From Afipia sp. (GTDB taxonomy: Bacteria > Pseudomonadota > Alphaproteobacteria > Rhizobiales > Xanthobacteraceae), in assembly GCA_016201045.1 (NCBI GenBank), contig JACQDM010000002.1:248001-312000 (forward strand): DNA of 64,000 nt. The letters run 5' to 3'. The notes under the pieces are model-generated. The model was given only the letters and a program-made list of their open reading frames with translations. It was not told the origin of the DNA and did no database searches. This document shows, piece after piece, positions 26,153-35,382 of this stretch. Made by a program: the position numbers and the translations under genes. How positions within the stretch are numbered: the first letter of the stretch is position 1; each line of letters begins with the position of its first letter.

Positions 26153-26845
26153 ATGTCCAACGATCGCGATCTAAAGGCACTTTACCCATTTCTGCACGGT
26201 ACGCCGCAGGAGTCGGCGCGGCTCGATGCGACGCTTCTTCACTCGGTCGAGGAGAAAGCGCGCGACTCGCGCGAGACCAATGCGCGATTTTTTGGCGAGC
26301 ATGCGAGGATTCTTGTCGGCGCCGCCAAGGCGCTGGCTGGTGTGTATCGTCACGGTGGGCGGCTGTTCTCGATGGGGAATGGCGGATCGAGCTGTGATGC
26401 ATCCCATGTCGCGGTGGAATTCGTGCATCCGATCACGGCTGGACGTCCGGCGCTCGCCGCCACGAATCTCGTGGCCGATCTGGCAATGATCTCGGCTGTT
26501 GGCAACGATCTAGGCTTCGAGCATGTCTTCGTTCGCCAATTGTTGGCGCAAGCCAGCGCTGGCGACGCTCTGATCGGCATATCCACCAGCGGGAATTCTG
26601 CAAATATTATGGCCGCGTTCGCTAAAGCCAAAGAGATCGGTGTCGTTACGATCGGGCTCGCCGGCGGAGATGGCGGAAAGATGAAGGCGTCGGGCGTTGT
26701 GGATTTCTGTTTAGTGGTCCCGACAAGTTCGATTCATCGAACGCAGGAATGTCACGTCGCCGCCTATCACATACTTTGGGATCTCGTTCATACCCTGCTT
26801 GCCGACGATCGTGGATCGGCGACGACGAAGGGGGCTGCAGCATGA
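26153..26845 (+). CDS. SIS-domain protein, GmhA-like
   Basis: A 230-aa protein of the phosphoheptose isomerase (GmhA/DiaA) type: GNGGSSCDASHVAVEFV, SAVGNDLGFEHVF, ISTSGNSANIMAAF and the late TQECHVAAYHILWDLVH helix. GmhA makes D-glycero-manno-heptose 7-phosphate for lipopolysaccharide. Here it is wedged between hypC and hypD in a tight operon (its stop overlaps hypD), which suggests another task in hydrogenase maturation; I recall similar placements in some actinobacterial hyp operons. Its true substrate is not deducible. Confidence 0.85.
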   Translation: MSNDRDLKALYPFLHGTPQESARLDATLLHSVEEKARDSRETNARFFGEHARILVGAAKALAGVYRHGGRLFSMGNGGSSCDASHVAVEFVHPITAGRPALAATNLVADLAMISAVGNDLGFEHVFVRQLLAQASAGDALIGISTSGNSANIMAAFAKAKEIGVVTIGLAGGDGGKMKASGVVDFCLVVPTSSIHRTQECHVAAYHILWDLVHTLLADDRGSATTKGAAA

Positions 26846-27972
26846 AATATCTTGATGAATTTCGCGACGCTGAAAAGGCTGGTGTGCTCATTAAGGAAAT
26901 CGAGGCACTGATCGCGACCATGACGATCCCCGACGACCGGCCGATCTACATCATGGAGGTATGCGGCGGACATACCCATTCGATTTTCCGCTATGGCCTC
27001 GAAGGGATGTTGCCCAAGGAGATAGAGTTGATTCATGGGCCTGGATGCCCGGTCTGCGTGTTGCCGATGGGGCGCGTCGATGATTGTGTTTCGATTGCGG
27101 AGAATCCAAACGTGATCTTCGCCACCTTCGGCGACGCAATGCGGGTGCCGGGTTCCAAAAAAAGCTTGCTACAAGCGAAAGCAGACGGCGCCGACGTGCG
27201 AATGGTGTATTCGCCAATGGATGCACTGACGTTGGCACGAAGGAATCCCGACCGCGAGGTGGTGTTCTTCGGTCTTGGATTCGAGACCACGATGCCTTCG
27301 ACCGCGTTGACGATCCTGCAGGCGGAAAGCGATGGTATCCGGAATTTCTCGGTGTTCTGCAATCACATCACAATCGTTCCGACCATCAAAGCGATCCTCG
27401 ATAGTCCTGGCCTCCAGCTCGACGGTTTCCTCGGGCCGGGTCATGTCTCTATGGTGATCGGCATCGCGCCTTACGAGTTCATCGCGAATTTCTATAAGAA
27501 GCCGATGGTGGTCGCTGGCTTCGAGCCGCTCGACATCCTGCAATCGATCTGGATGGTACTGAAGCAGATCAAGGAGGGCCGCTCGGAGATTGAAAACCAA
27601 TATGCCCGAATCGTTCCTGACGACGGAAATACCGCGGCACTTCAGGCGGTCTCGCGCGTCTATGAACTGCGTGAATTCTTCGAATGGCGTGGACTTGGTT
27701 CGATCGACCATTCCGGTGTGAAGCTGCGCGACGAATATTTGCATTTCGATGCCGAACGAAAATTTGCAATTCCGAATCTCAAAATCGCCGATCCGAAATC
27801 CTGCCAGTGTGGCGAGGTCCTGAAGGGAGTTATAAAACCCTGGCAATGCAAGGTTTTCGGTTCTGCCTGCACACCGGAAACGCCACTTGGCGCGCTGATG
27901 GTGTCTTCGGAAGGCGCCTGCGCGGCTTACTATCAATATGGCGGCGTGAAGAAGTACCAGGAGGCGGTATGA
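26842..27972 (+). CDS. hypD: Hydrogenase formation protein HypD
   Basis: A 376-aa HypD that assembles the Fe(CN)2CO unit together with HypC. Start ATG 26842 overlaps the SIS gene by 4 bases. The catalytic segments VCGGHTHSIFRYGLEGMLP and HGPGCPVCVLP are present, and the C-terminal region has the cysteines that hold the 4Fe-4S cluster (SCQCGEVL, PWQCKVFGSACTPETPLGA). Its end overlaps hypE by 4 bases. Confidence 0.96.
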   Translation: MKYLDEFRDAEKAGVLIKEIEALIATMTIPDDRPIYIMEVCGGHTHSIFRYGLEGMLPKEIELIHGPGCPVCVLPMGRVDDCVSIAENPNVIFATFGDAMRVPGSKKSLLQAKADGADVRMVYSPMDALTLARRNPDREVVFFGLGFETTMPSTALTILQAESDGIRNFSVFCNHITIVPTIKAILDSPGLQLDGFLGPGHVSMVIGIAPYEFIANFYKKPMVVAGFEPLDILQSIWMVLKQIKEGRSEIENQYARIVPDDGNTAALQAVSRVYELREFFEWRGLGSIDHSGVKLRDEYLHFDAERKFAIPNLKIADPKSCQCGEVLKGVIKPWQCKVFGSACTPETPLGALMVSSEGACAAYYQYGGVKKYQEAV

Positions 27973-29036
27973 ACATCGCGCAGGTCATTCGTACGCGCAA
28001 ACTTGGCAACGTAAATGTCGAAACAGTGACGCTTGCGCATGGCGGCGGCGGCAAGGCGATGAAGGATTTGATCGATGACGTCTTCGTGCGGGCGTTCGAC
28101 AACCGCGTGCTGGCTCCGTTGGAGGATCAAGCCCGTTTCGATCTCGCCGATCTCGCCACTTATGGTGACAGGCTCGCCTTTACCTCCGACTCTTTCGTAG
28201 TTGATCCGTTGTTTTTCCCCGGTGGCGATATCGGCAAGCTTGCGGTCTGCGGCACCGTCAACGACCTCGCTGTCGGTGGTGCGACGCCGCTGTATTTGTC
28301 GTGCGCCGTGATTATCGAGGAAGGGATGGCTATCGACATGCTGCGGACGATTGCGCATTCGATGGCTGTCACCGCTAAAGACGCAGGCGTGCAGATTGTT
28401 ACCGGCGACACGAAGGTCGTGCAGCGCGGCGTTTGCGACAAGCTTTTTATTACGACTTCGGGCGTCGGAGTAATCCGCAAGGACTTGGTACTTGGGGTCG
28501 ATACGGCGCAATTGGGCGACTTGGTGCTGGTCAACGGTCTGCTCGGAGATCACGGTGCGGCGATCTTGTGCGCACGCGGCGACATGGAGCTCGATACGCT
28601 GATCGAAAGCGATTGCACCTGTCTGCACGATCTGATCGAGACGGTCCTGAAGGTGGCGCCCGATACCCGCTTCGTGCGCGATGCGACGCGCGGAGGTATT
28701 GCCACAGTCCTGAACGAGATCGCCGAAGCGTCTCAAGTGGCGATCGAGATTGATGAGGACCGTACACCGATCCGCGAACAGGTCAAAGCCTTCTGCGAGA
28801 TTCTCGGTCTTGATCCTTTATATCTCGCCAATGAAGGCAAGATTGTTGTGGTGGTGCCGCCAGAGCAGGCGGATGCCGCGCTCTCTTCCATGCGCGGACA
28901 TCCACTCGGCGAACGAGCCGCAGTGATCGGACGCGTCTGTCCTGGCGAAGCCGGACGCGTGACGATGCGCACGGTGTTTGGCGGGCGGCGGATAGTTGAC
29001 ATGCTGGTCGGCGAACAATTGCCGCGGATTTGTTGA
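27969..29036 (+). CDS. hypE: Hydrogenase maturation protein HypE
   Basis: A 355-aa HypE that dehydrates the thiocarboxamide on its C-terminal Cys to thiocyanate for the iron cyanide ligands. The N-terminal LAHGGGGKAMKDLI and the DGLSF-like TSDSFVVDPLFFPGGDIG segments belong to the PurM-like ATP-binding fold, and the protein ends in the essential PRIC. ATG 27969 overlaps the hypD stop; ten bases separate it from hypA. Confidence 0.96.
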   Translation: MNIAQVIRTRKLGNVNVETVTLAHGGGGKAMKDLIDDVFVRAFDNRVLAPLEDQARFDLADLATYGDRLAFTSDSFVVDPLFFPGGDIGKLAVCGTVNDLAVGGATPLYLSCAVIIEEGMAIDMLRTIAHSMAVTAKDAGVQIVTGDTKVVQRGVCDKLFITTSGVGVIRKDLVLGVDTAQLGDLVLVNGLLGDHGAAILCARGDMELDTLIESDCTCLHDLIETVLKVAPDTRFVRDATRGGIATVLNEIAEASQVAIEIDEDRTPIREQVKAFCEILGLDPLYLANEGKIVVVVPPEQADAALSSMRGHPLGERAAVIGRVCPGEAGRVTMRTVFGGRRIVDMLVGEQLPRIC

Positions 29037-29046
29037 GGGGCGTGCG

Positions 29047-29382
29047 ATGCATGAGCTCGGTATCACGCGCAACATTGTCGCCATCGTCGGTGACGCCGCA
29101 AAAGGGCGTCGGGTCCGCTGCGTGACACTCGATGTTGGCAAACTATCGGGTGTGATGACGCAGGCGATCGCATTTTGTTTTGAAGCTGTCGCCAAAGACT
29201 CGGCACTTGAAGGCGCGACGTTGAATATTCGTGAAATCGACGGTCGCGCGCGCTGCGAAGATTGCGGCATCGAATTCGAGACGCCGACATTGTTTACGCC
29301 TTGCGCCTGCGGGTCACGTCAATTCAAGCGTCTGCAGGGCGAGGAGCTTAATATAAAGAGCATGGAGCTCGAAGAGGGGTAG
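29047..29382 (+). CDS. hypA: Nickel-insertion protein HypA
   Basis: A 111-aa HypA that delivers nickel to the large subunit with HypB. The start MHELG supplies His2, a nickel ligand. The zinc site has CEDC in the first knuckle and CACGS in the second, where the usual form is C-x2-CGS, so one residue is missing between the last two Cys. It lies between hypE and hypB, 10 and 4 bases away. Confidence 0.94.
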   Translation: MHELGITRNIVAIVGDAAKGRRVRCVTLDVGKLSGVMTQAIAFCFEAVAKDSALEGATLNIREIDGRARCEDCGIEFETPTLFTPCACGSRQFKRLQGEELNIKSMELEEG

Positions 29383-29386
29383 TCTG

Positions 29387-30532
29387 ATGTGCGGACATTG
29401 CGGATGCGGCTCCAAGACTGGGGCGACCATATTGAACCTGCAAACCGGAAAAGAAATTGATATGAGCAGCCATTCCCACGATCACGATCATATCCACGAG
29501 GATGGGACGCGGCACAGCCACGGACATAGTCATAGCCACGATCACCATCATGATCAACCTCATGGCCACACTCACGCTCATGCCGACGGCACGCGGCACA
29601 GTCATAGTCACGATCATAGTGATGGAGATCACGATCATACACATGATCCCGATCATCATCACAGCCACGATCATGTTCATTCTGATGGCGTTAGGCACAG
29701 CCATAGCCACGATCATGAACACGGCCACAGCCATGCTCATGGACACGATCATAGTCATGGCGACGACACCCGCCATAGCCATTCGCATGATCATGGCGAT
29801 CACGATCATGACCACCATGGCAATCACGGTCACGAACACACGAATCACCACCACGCGACCGACGCCGTCATGGAGCTCGAAACACGTATCCTCGCCAAGA
29901 ACGATGCATTGGCGACGAAGAACCGTGCGTGGTTTGCAGGCCGTGAAATTCTCGCGCTCAATCTTGTCAGTTCGCCTGGTTCAGGCAAGACGACTCTGCT
30001 TGAGCGTACAATACGTGACATGAAAATCACGACCAAGCTCTACGTACTCGAAGGCGACCAGGCGACCGCGAACGACGGCGAGCGCATCCGCGCTGCTGGC
30101 GCCCCCGCGGTACAGGTCAATACTGGTGCCGGTTGCCATCTTGAGGCAGATATGGTGGCTCGCGGATTAGTGGAACTTAAGCCGGAATCCGGCTCGATTG
30201 TCATGATCGAAAATGTCGGCAATCTAGTTTGTCCTGCGATGTTCGATCTTGGTGAGAGCGCCAAGGTCGTGATCCTTTCGGTAACGGAAGGTGAGGACAA
30301 ACCGCTGAAATATCCCCATATGTTTCGCGCAGCCGAACTCATGATTCTCAATAAGATCGATTTGTTGCCACATGTCGATTTCGACGTATCGCGCGCAATC
30401 GCCAACGCGCGCGAAGTCAACCCGGATATTATTATCCTGCAAGTCTCCGCGCGCAGTGGTGAGGGCCTGGAGACGTGGTACGACTGGCTTCGCCACGAGG
30501 TCGGTCAGGCGCGCGAGGCGGCGTTCGCCTGA
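29387..30532 (+). CDS. hypB: GTPase HypB with very long His-rich arm
   Basis: A 381-aa GTPase for nickel insertion. The N-terminus MCGHCGCG is the high-affinity nickel motif type. Residues about 28-160 are a His/Asp/Ser/Gly arm; I counted about 56 His in the first 160 residues, with four near-identical units of the form [11 protein letters not shown]. The GTPase core follows: P-loop SSPGSGKTT near residue 194, the GCHLEADM metal site and NKIDLL. The arm would store or buffer nickel. Closing gene of the hyp block, followed by the permease gene. Confidence 0.96.
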   Translation: MCGHCGCGSKTGATILNLQTGKEIDMSSHSHDHDHIHEDGTRHSHGHSHSHDHHHDQPHGHTHAHADGTRHSHSHDHSDGDHDHTHDPDHHHSHDHVHSDGVRHSHSHDHEHGHSHAHGHDHSHGDDTRHSHSHDHGDHDHDHHGNHGHEHTNHHHATDAVMELETRILAKNDALATKNRAWFAGREILALNLVSSPGSGKTTLLERTIRDMKITTKLYVLEGDQATANDGERIRAAGAPAVQVNTGAGCHLEADMVARGLVELKPESGSIVMIENVGNLVCPAMFDLGESAKVVILSVTEGEDKPLKYPHMFRAAELMILNKIDLLPHVDFDVSRAIANAREVNPDIIILQVSARSGEGLETWYDWLRHEVGQAREAAFA

Positions 30533-30556
30533 TCAGTCTCTGAAGAGGCCAGGGAT

Positions 30557-31255
30557 GTGATGTTCGGAATTTTGGGGCTCGGCTTTCTGCTCGGAATGCA
30601 GCACGCACTTGAGGCGGACCATATTGCGGCGGTGTCGAGCATTGCTGCCCGCCGAACAGGCGTGCGGGATATCGTCAAGCATGGTTTGACGTGGGGTCTT
30701 GGCCACACACTCACACTGTTCGCGTTCGCAGGCGCCGCTATTCTTCTTGGGCATGCCATTCCTGAGCATCTAACGCGTCCGATCGAGACGGCGGTTGGCA
30801 TCATGCTGGTTGGGCTCGGTCTAAACGTCCTGTGGCGGCTGTGGCGCGATCGCATTCACTTTCACAAGCACGGGCATGATGGCGGCAAGACTCATATCCA
30901 TATTCACAGCCACGCCCGTGAACAGCTTCCGCACACACGCAGTGCTCATGCGCATGAGCACGGCTTTCGCTGGCGCTCGCTTGCGGTGGGGCTGATGCAC
31001 GGCATGGCCGGCTCCGCAGCGCTGCTGGTGCTCGCTGTGTCGCAGGTCGCGAGTCCTGTTTATGGATTGATCTATGTTCTGCTGTTCGGAATCGGGTCGA
31101 TGGTCGGCATGGGTGCTTTGTCGACCGTGATTGCAATCCCCTTAGTGGTGTCGGCACGCACGCTGACCTGGGCCAATCGTGGTCTTCAAGTTGCGGTTGG
31201 TGTCATCACCATCGCGATCGGAGGCGCCACCATTTATTCAATGACGCTTTCCTGA
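30557..31255 (+). CDS. Nickel/cobalt permease-like membrane protein (NicO/UreH type)
   Basis: A 232-aa protein with six or so membrane helices. The first helix has GMQHALEADHIAAVSS, close to the HAxDADHI nickel motif of NiCoT permeases, and the cytoplasmic loop near residues 95-135 is His-rich (HKHGHDGGKTHIHIHSHA). It lies directly after hypB, which supports inner-membrane nickel import for the hydrogenase. Start GTG 30557 or ATG 30560. It could also be annotated as a TauE/UreH-like high-affinity nickel transporter. Confidence 0.8.
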   Translation: MMFGILGLGFLLGMQHALEADHIAAVSSIAARRTGVRDIVKHGLTWGLGHTLTLFAFAGAAILLGHAIPEHLTRPIETAVGIMLVGLGLNVLWRLWRDRIHFHKHGHDGGKTHIHIHSHAREQLPHTRSAHAHEHGFRWRSLAVGLMHGMAGSAALLVLAVSQVASPVYGLIYVLLFGIGSMVGMGALSTVIAIPLVVSARTLTWANRGLQVAVGVITIAIGGATIYSMTLS

Positions 31256-31282
31256 TCGGCCGCGTTGAGGCTTACTGCGAAG

Positions 31283-31639
31283 CTAAAGTGTGATACCGAA
31301 TTTGTTCAGCGACCACGCCATAGTGAAATACAACACTATCGTCAGAGCGCAGCAGGCGCCCATGCTTACCCAAAAGCCGATCTCTGCTCTTAACATTGCG
31401 GGGAGAACCAGGAACATCGGTAGTGATGGAAGGACATACCAGAACGTCGATTCGGCATGATCGGCAATACGAGCGACATCGCTGGTATCTCGCCAAAGCC
31501 AGAGGATGCCCAACAGTGAAACGAGCGGCAGCGAGACTATCAGTGCACCGAATGCCGGGCTGCGTTTAGCCACCTCGGATACAATCGCAATGATGAGGCC
31601 CGACAGAAGGAATTTAACGACGAAGTAGATCATAACCAT
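31283..31639 (-). CDS. DUF3147-type small membrane protein
   Basis: About 118 aa from ATG 31639 (MVMIYF) with four hydrophobic helices and the FGALIVSLPLVSLLGILWLW and SLPMFLVLPAMLR segments I associate with DUF3147-like proteins. An upstream ATG at 31699 would add 20 polar residues without hydrophobic character. Convergent with the nickel permease gene, with only 27 bases between stops. Function unknown. Confidence 0.75.
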   Translation of the reverse strand: MVMIYFVVKFLLSGLIIAIVSEVAKRSPAFGALIVSLPLVSLLGILWLWRDTSDVARIADHAESTFWYVLPSLPMFLVLPAMLRAEIGFWVSMGACCALTIVLYFTMAWSLNKFGITL

Positions 31640-31699
31640 TCCGTCAATTTCCACGCATAAGAACGATGCCCTACATTTGTTATCTGGTTTACAAAGCAT

Positions 31700-32138
31700 C
31701 CTAATACGGTCGAGAAGTTCTCTGGTCCTGCAAATTTTGTCCCTGTTAAGTTAAGCCGAGAAATGAATAAAAACCACTGCGGCACAAATGTTTCTCTCTA
31801 CCAACGTGTTGGTTAGAGCGTCCAAACGGCAGAATTCCTCGTAAAATTCCTCTGTTGGCAGGAAAATGGCATAGAGATCGGTGCAATCGGTAACGCCTCG
31901 CCGCCAGCCGCACATTTAGGGAATGTTATCGTCAAGCCCTAGATAATCCTGCGAATGGCGAGCTTCTCTATAACTACAGGAAAAACTTTCTCAGGCAGTG
32001 AAACCAACTGTCCGAAACAACTCGGCATTGAGAATTTGCACGATTTGGATTCGTAGATTGGCCAGTTATGGAATGGTGTATCATAGGGCCTATTTCTTGT
32101 TGGGCCCACCTGAGAAGTCGCTCACATTTCAAGATTGG
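31700..32138. other. Non-coding spacer, nothing recognised
   Basis: This stretch between the DUF3147-type gene and the chemoreceptor stop holds no gene, repeat or site I can support. One 62-codon plus-strand frame at 31998-32186 runs antisense into the chemoreceptor end and lacks a ribosome-binding site. Confidence 0.5.
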
Positions 32139-33602
32139 CTAAGCGGAGCGGAACGAACGCAAGAACGTATCGACTTCGAGCTTTAATTGCTCAGATTGCG
32201 ATGACAGTCCACTAGCAGCATCGAGTACCATGGTTGCTGAATTTCCGACCTCGCTCGAAGCACGGGTCACGTTCGCAATATTGAGATTTACTTCGTCTGT
32301 TCCACGCGATGCCTCTTGGACACTGTTAGCAATCTGGCTTGTTGCGGTTCCTTGCTGTTTGACAGCCAATTCAATTGCCAATGAAATCCGATTAATTTCA
32401 ACGATAGTTCCATCGATAACTTCGATGGCAGTTACGGCATCTACGGTTGCGGTCTGAATGTCTTGGATTTGCATTGATATTTCGTCGGTTGCCTTCGCTG
32501 TCTGATTGGCCAAAGCTTTCACCTCATTGGCCACCACGGCGAAACCCTTGCCGTCCTCGCCGGCGCGAGCTGCCTCGATCGTCGCATTTAAAGCCAGTAG
32601 GTTGGTTTGACTGGCGATGTTCTGGATGAGAGCCACGACCTCGCCAATCTTCTGTGCCGCGGAAGCTAAGCCCCTCACCACGGTGTTCGCGCGGCGTGCT
32701 TGGTCAGCGGCTTGACCCGCGATCTCGGCTGAGCGGGTTACCTGGTGACCGATCTCATCGATAGAGGCGGACAATTCTTCCGTGGCCGATGCGACCGTCT
32801 GAACATTCGACGAAGCTTGCAGTGAGGCCGTTGCAACGGCAGACGCTTGGCGTGTGGCTTCCTCAGCGGTTCCACTCATCGATGCAGCTGTGGCGTGCAT
32901 TTCGGTCGATGCGATCGCGACGGCCTCAACAATTTGTCCGATCCTTCGCTCAAAAGCATTGGCAAAGTCTCGCTTTGACGTCGCGGTTTCTAACTTGGCG
33001 CGCCTCTCTGCATCCTCGCGCTCTGCATTTGCACGCTGTTCGGCATTGCGCGCTGTTTCTGCTTCCGCCATTTTCTGCGCTGATGTTTCGAAGAGTTGAG
33101 AAATCGTATATGCAACCCAAGCGAGGACGCCTGCCTCGATGACAAGAATTCCGGCATGCAGAACTACACGGCCCAAGTCAGAGCCCCCGGGATAGATTGC
33201 TGCTGGAACGAGAAAGTTCAGCGCCAAATGATGCAACGCCGTCGCGACCGCGCCGGTAATAATCACTCGATAATCACAATATGCGACTTGAACCGCAAGC
33301 ATCGCGAAGAAGTACATGTGCATATCAATCTGCCAAGGATGCCCCGACATTTGAAAGACAAGAATTGAAACTGATCCCATGAGAGCAATGGAAACTACTA
33401 CGCGTGTTGAGGCAGAGTTTCCTGTAACCCACCAAGACAGCGTTGCTCCTCCCGCGAGGGCCGCCATAAGCATCGCTGGCAGCATCCAGTCGATATCCCT
33501 GGTGAGACCTATTGCGATCACCAACGGCAGGTGCGCCCATAATAAGATTATAAGGGCCTTGTCCGCCTTTGTTCGGAGAGCGCTCAAGTCTTTGACTATC
33601 AT
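32139..33602 (-). CDS. Methyl-accepting chemotaxis protein with membrane-embedded sensor
   Basis: About 487 aa from ATG 33602, which has a GAGG site; a GTG at 33620 is possible. Six hydrophobic helices fill residues about 15-175 without a large periplasmic domain, then comes a coiled coil with many Ala/Glu/Arg and the signalling domain with [20 protein letters not shown]. The sensor region includes [19 protein letters not shown], seen in other such receptors. It probably senses something at or in the membrane. The small gene upstream ends just before it and may be co-transcribed. Confidence 0.88.
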   Translation of the reverse strand: MIVKDLSALRTKADKALIILLWAHLPLVIAIGLTRDIDWMLPAMLMAALAGGATLSWWVTGNSASTRVVVSIALMGSVSILVFQMSGHPWQIDMHMYFFAMLAVQVAYCDYRVIITGAVATALHHLALNFLVPAAIYPGGSDLGRVVLHAGILVIEAGVLAWVAYTISQLFETSAQKMAEAETARNAEQRANAEREDAERRAKLETATSKRDFANAFERRIGQIVEAVAIASTEMHATAASMSGTAEEATRQASAVATASLQASSNVQTVASATEELSASIDEIGHQVTRSAEIAGQAADQARRANTVVRGLASAAQKIGEVVALIQNIASQTNLLALNATIEAARAGEDGKGFAVVANEVKALANQTAKATDEISMQIQDIQTATVDAVTAIEVIDGTIVEINRISLAIELAVKQQGTATSQIANSVQEASRGTDEVNLNIANVTRASSEVGNSATMVLDAASGLSSQSEQLKLEVDTFLRSFRSA

Positions 33603-33620
33603 TGTGGGCCTCGTTCTCAC

Positions 33621-33929
33621 CTATTTTGAAAAGCAAGTAGCTGCAGTTTGCGGATCGATTGCAATCCAGGCACCGGCGGCCCGAAGTCTAGCTAGACCGT
33701 CGCGGTCAGCCGGTCGAACGACTAGAATTGCCGGCAATACACCGTTTCGAACAATGGCTGCATCAGCGTCCGCGGCGGCCCCGAACGCTTGGGGAGCGCT
33801 CCACCAAAGCGGAAAAACCACAGCTATAAAATCTGAACCTGGACGAGGCTGCAGCGACAGCGCTGCAACTGCCACCCAACTGAACAGCAGAAAGCAACTG
33901 ACATTTAGAAATGGTAGCCAACGCCGCAT
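33621..33929 (-). CDS. Hypothetical exported or anchored protein
   Basis: A 102-aa protein with one N-terminal hydrophobic helix (LPFLNVSCFLLFSWVAVAALSL) that may be a signal anchor, followed by about 75 residues including VVFPLWWSAPQAFGAAADADAAIV and a final WIAIDPQTAATCFSK. I do not recognise the family. The stop lies at the start of the chemoreceptor gene on the same strand, which supports a real, coupled gene. Confidence 0.55.
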   Translation of the reverse strand: MRRWLPFLNVSCFLLFSWVAVAALSLQPRPGSDFIAVVFPLWWSAPQAFGAAADADAAIVRNGVLPAILVVRPADRDGLARLRAAGAWIAIDPQTAATCFSK

Positions 33930-34130
33930 TTCGTTTGTCCAGAATCAATCGACGAAACTCTACCACCTAAGCGTTAAGTCGTCGTTGATGGTTAGGAATC
34001 TCTGCAAGTAGGCTGAGCGTCTCCTGCTTTACTTTGGCAGTGAACGCTGATGGTGGGTGTATGTATCAAAGACGCAACGACCTAGCGATCGACTTGTCCC
34101 AAGTACAGAAAGGTACGAAGATGCAATCGC

Positions 34131-34811
34131 TCACATTCCATATCGTATGATCGACTCACGTATTATGTTGCTCGATCTGCTCCAGAAAGGAGTCCGCAAG
34201 AATCTGACTACCGCGGTCGCCCAAATCATTCCGGCCAGCATCAGTGTCATCATCCCAGACGTCGTCCAATGAAGTCCGATCGACCTTGCTGCAACGAAAC
34301 CAAGTGAGACTGTCGTTGCTGAAGCGGCAACCATGGTCAAGTCGCAGACCAGCGCCAGTCCTACTCTCCGCCACGCTAGGTTATTAATCGCTATCCTTCG
34401 GTCGAGCGTTACGTCGAGGCATGAGACTGCAATCGCGATCGGACTTCCGGCCAACATCAACAGGTTAGTGGCAGGAAGAATTGTCCAGTGGCGAAGGACG
34501 CTTTCGAACACTGAGTTCGACGTAAAGCAAAGGTCCGCCACGGACGCTAACATCACCGATCGTTTGTCGATCAGCATGCCAATCGTCATACCAAAAAAGC
34601 AAAACAGCAAAAGTGTCGAACGGCGAAAGCCGTTGCTGGATTTCGTACAAAAAAGACCTGCAAGCAGGAGGACTGTTCCAACCGCTTGTTCCAAAATCGA
34701 AGTGTCGCCCACGACCAGAGCAAAAATTATCGGTGCACTCGATAGCAGGACTAGAACGGCCCACCTCGAAATAGGTGCCGGCATCGTTGAGAAGTCCTGC
34801 TCGAAACGCAT
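34131..34811 (-). CDS. Hypothetical multi-pass membrane protein
   Basis: A 226-aa protein with six or seven hydrophobic segments and a basic C-terminus. The N-terminal methionine at 34811 begins a short soluble stretch before the first helix; a start at 34784 is possible. I see no motif that names a family. It stands alone between two spacers. Confidence 0.55.
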   Translation of the reverse strand: MRFEQDFSTMPAPISRWAVLVLLSSAPIIFALVVGDTSILEQAVGTVLLLAGLFCTKSSNGFRRSTLLLFCFFGMTIGMLIDKRSVMLASVADLCFTSNSVFESVLRHWTILPATNLLMLAGSPIAIAVSCLDVTLDRRIAINNLAWRRVGLALVCDLTMVAASATTVSLGFVAARSIGLHWTTSGMMTLMLAGMIWATAVVRFLRTPFWSRSSNIIRESIIRYGM

Positions 34812-35382
34812 GCGTAATTATTTGTAGCCGGTTAGGTCAACCCAAATAGATGTGAGCCTTAACAATCTCAATTCACTGTTCGGACTTTTAACGTTCCGGT
34901 CGGTGGTAATGGTTGGTCAACAACGCTTGCACGAAATAGCGTGGAAATTGCACCACCTGCATGTCGCTTGAACGAGATGCGGAGCGTATGGCTCGAGGAA
35001 CCATGCTTGTTGCATTGCGAAATCGCAGTGAGATTTTTTGCGGAGAATTCTCCGAGAGGAAATGGAGATTGCAAAATCCTTGGACGTAGTGACGTGATCG
35101 CTATTCTGTTCGACTGCGGCGGATGTCCGTCATTTTAATTCGATGCCGGCTTTTTAAATTTTCGAATTTGAGTTCACGAGAAATTTGGCAAGTAGCGGCA
35201 ATAATCGCCACTGACTGATCGATGCCAATCATGGGGAACGCTGTGTGAAACGGTAGACGGCAGGAAAGAAAACCGCTTGCCGACACTCAAGTGATGCGAG
35301 GGATGATTTCGATATTACGGTAAGTACAAAATTTGGAATGAGCTGCAAGAGGCACGGCACGCCGGGGAGGCGGTACGCATAC
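34812..35382. other. Non-coding spacer, nothing recognised
   Basis: Between the membrane-protein gene and the MHYT regulator gene. Short open frames on both strands lack ribosome-binding sites and family features. It must contain the regulator's promoter but I cannot point to it with confidence. Confidence 0.45.

Noticed and set aside
29460-29860. Repetitive DNA that might be a CRISPR array or satellite
   Set aside because: The repetition comes from the His-rich code of hypB; units are in frame, of unequal length and have no spacers.
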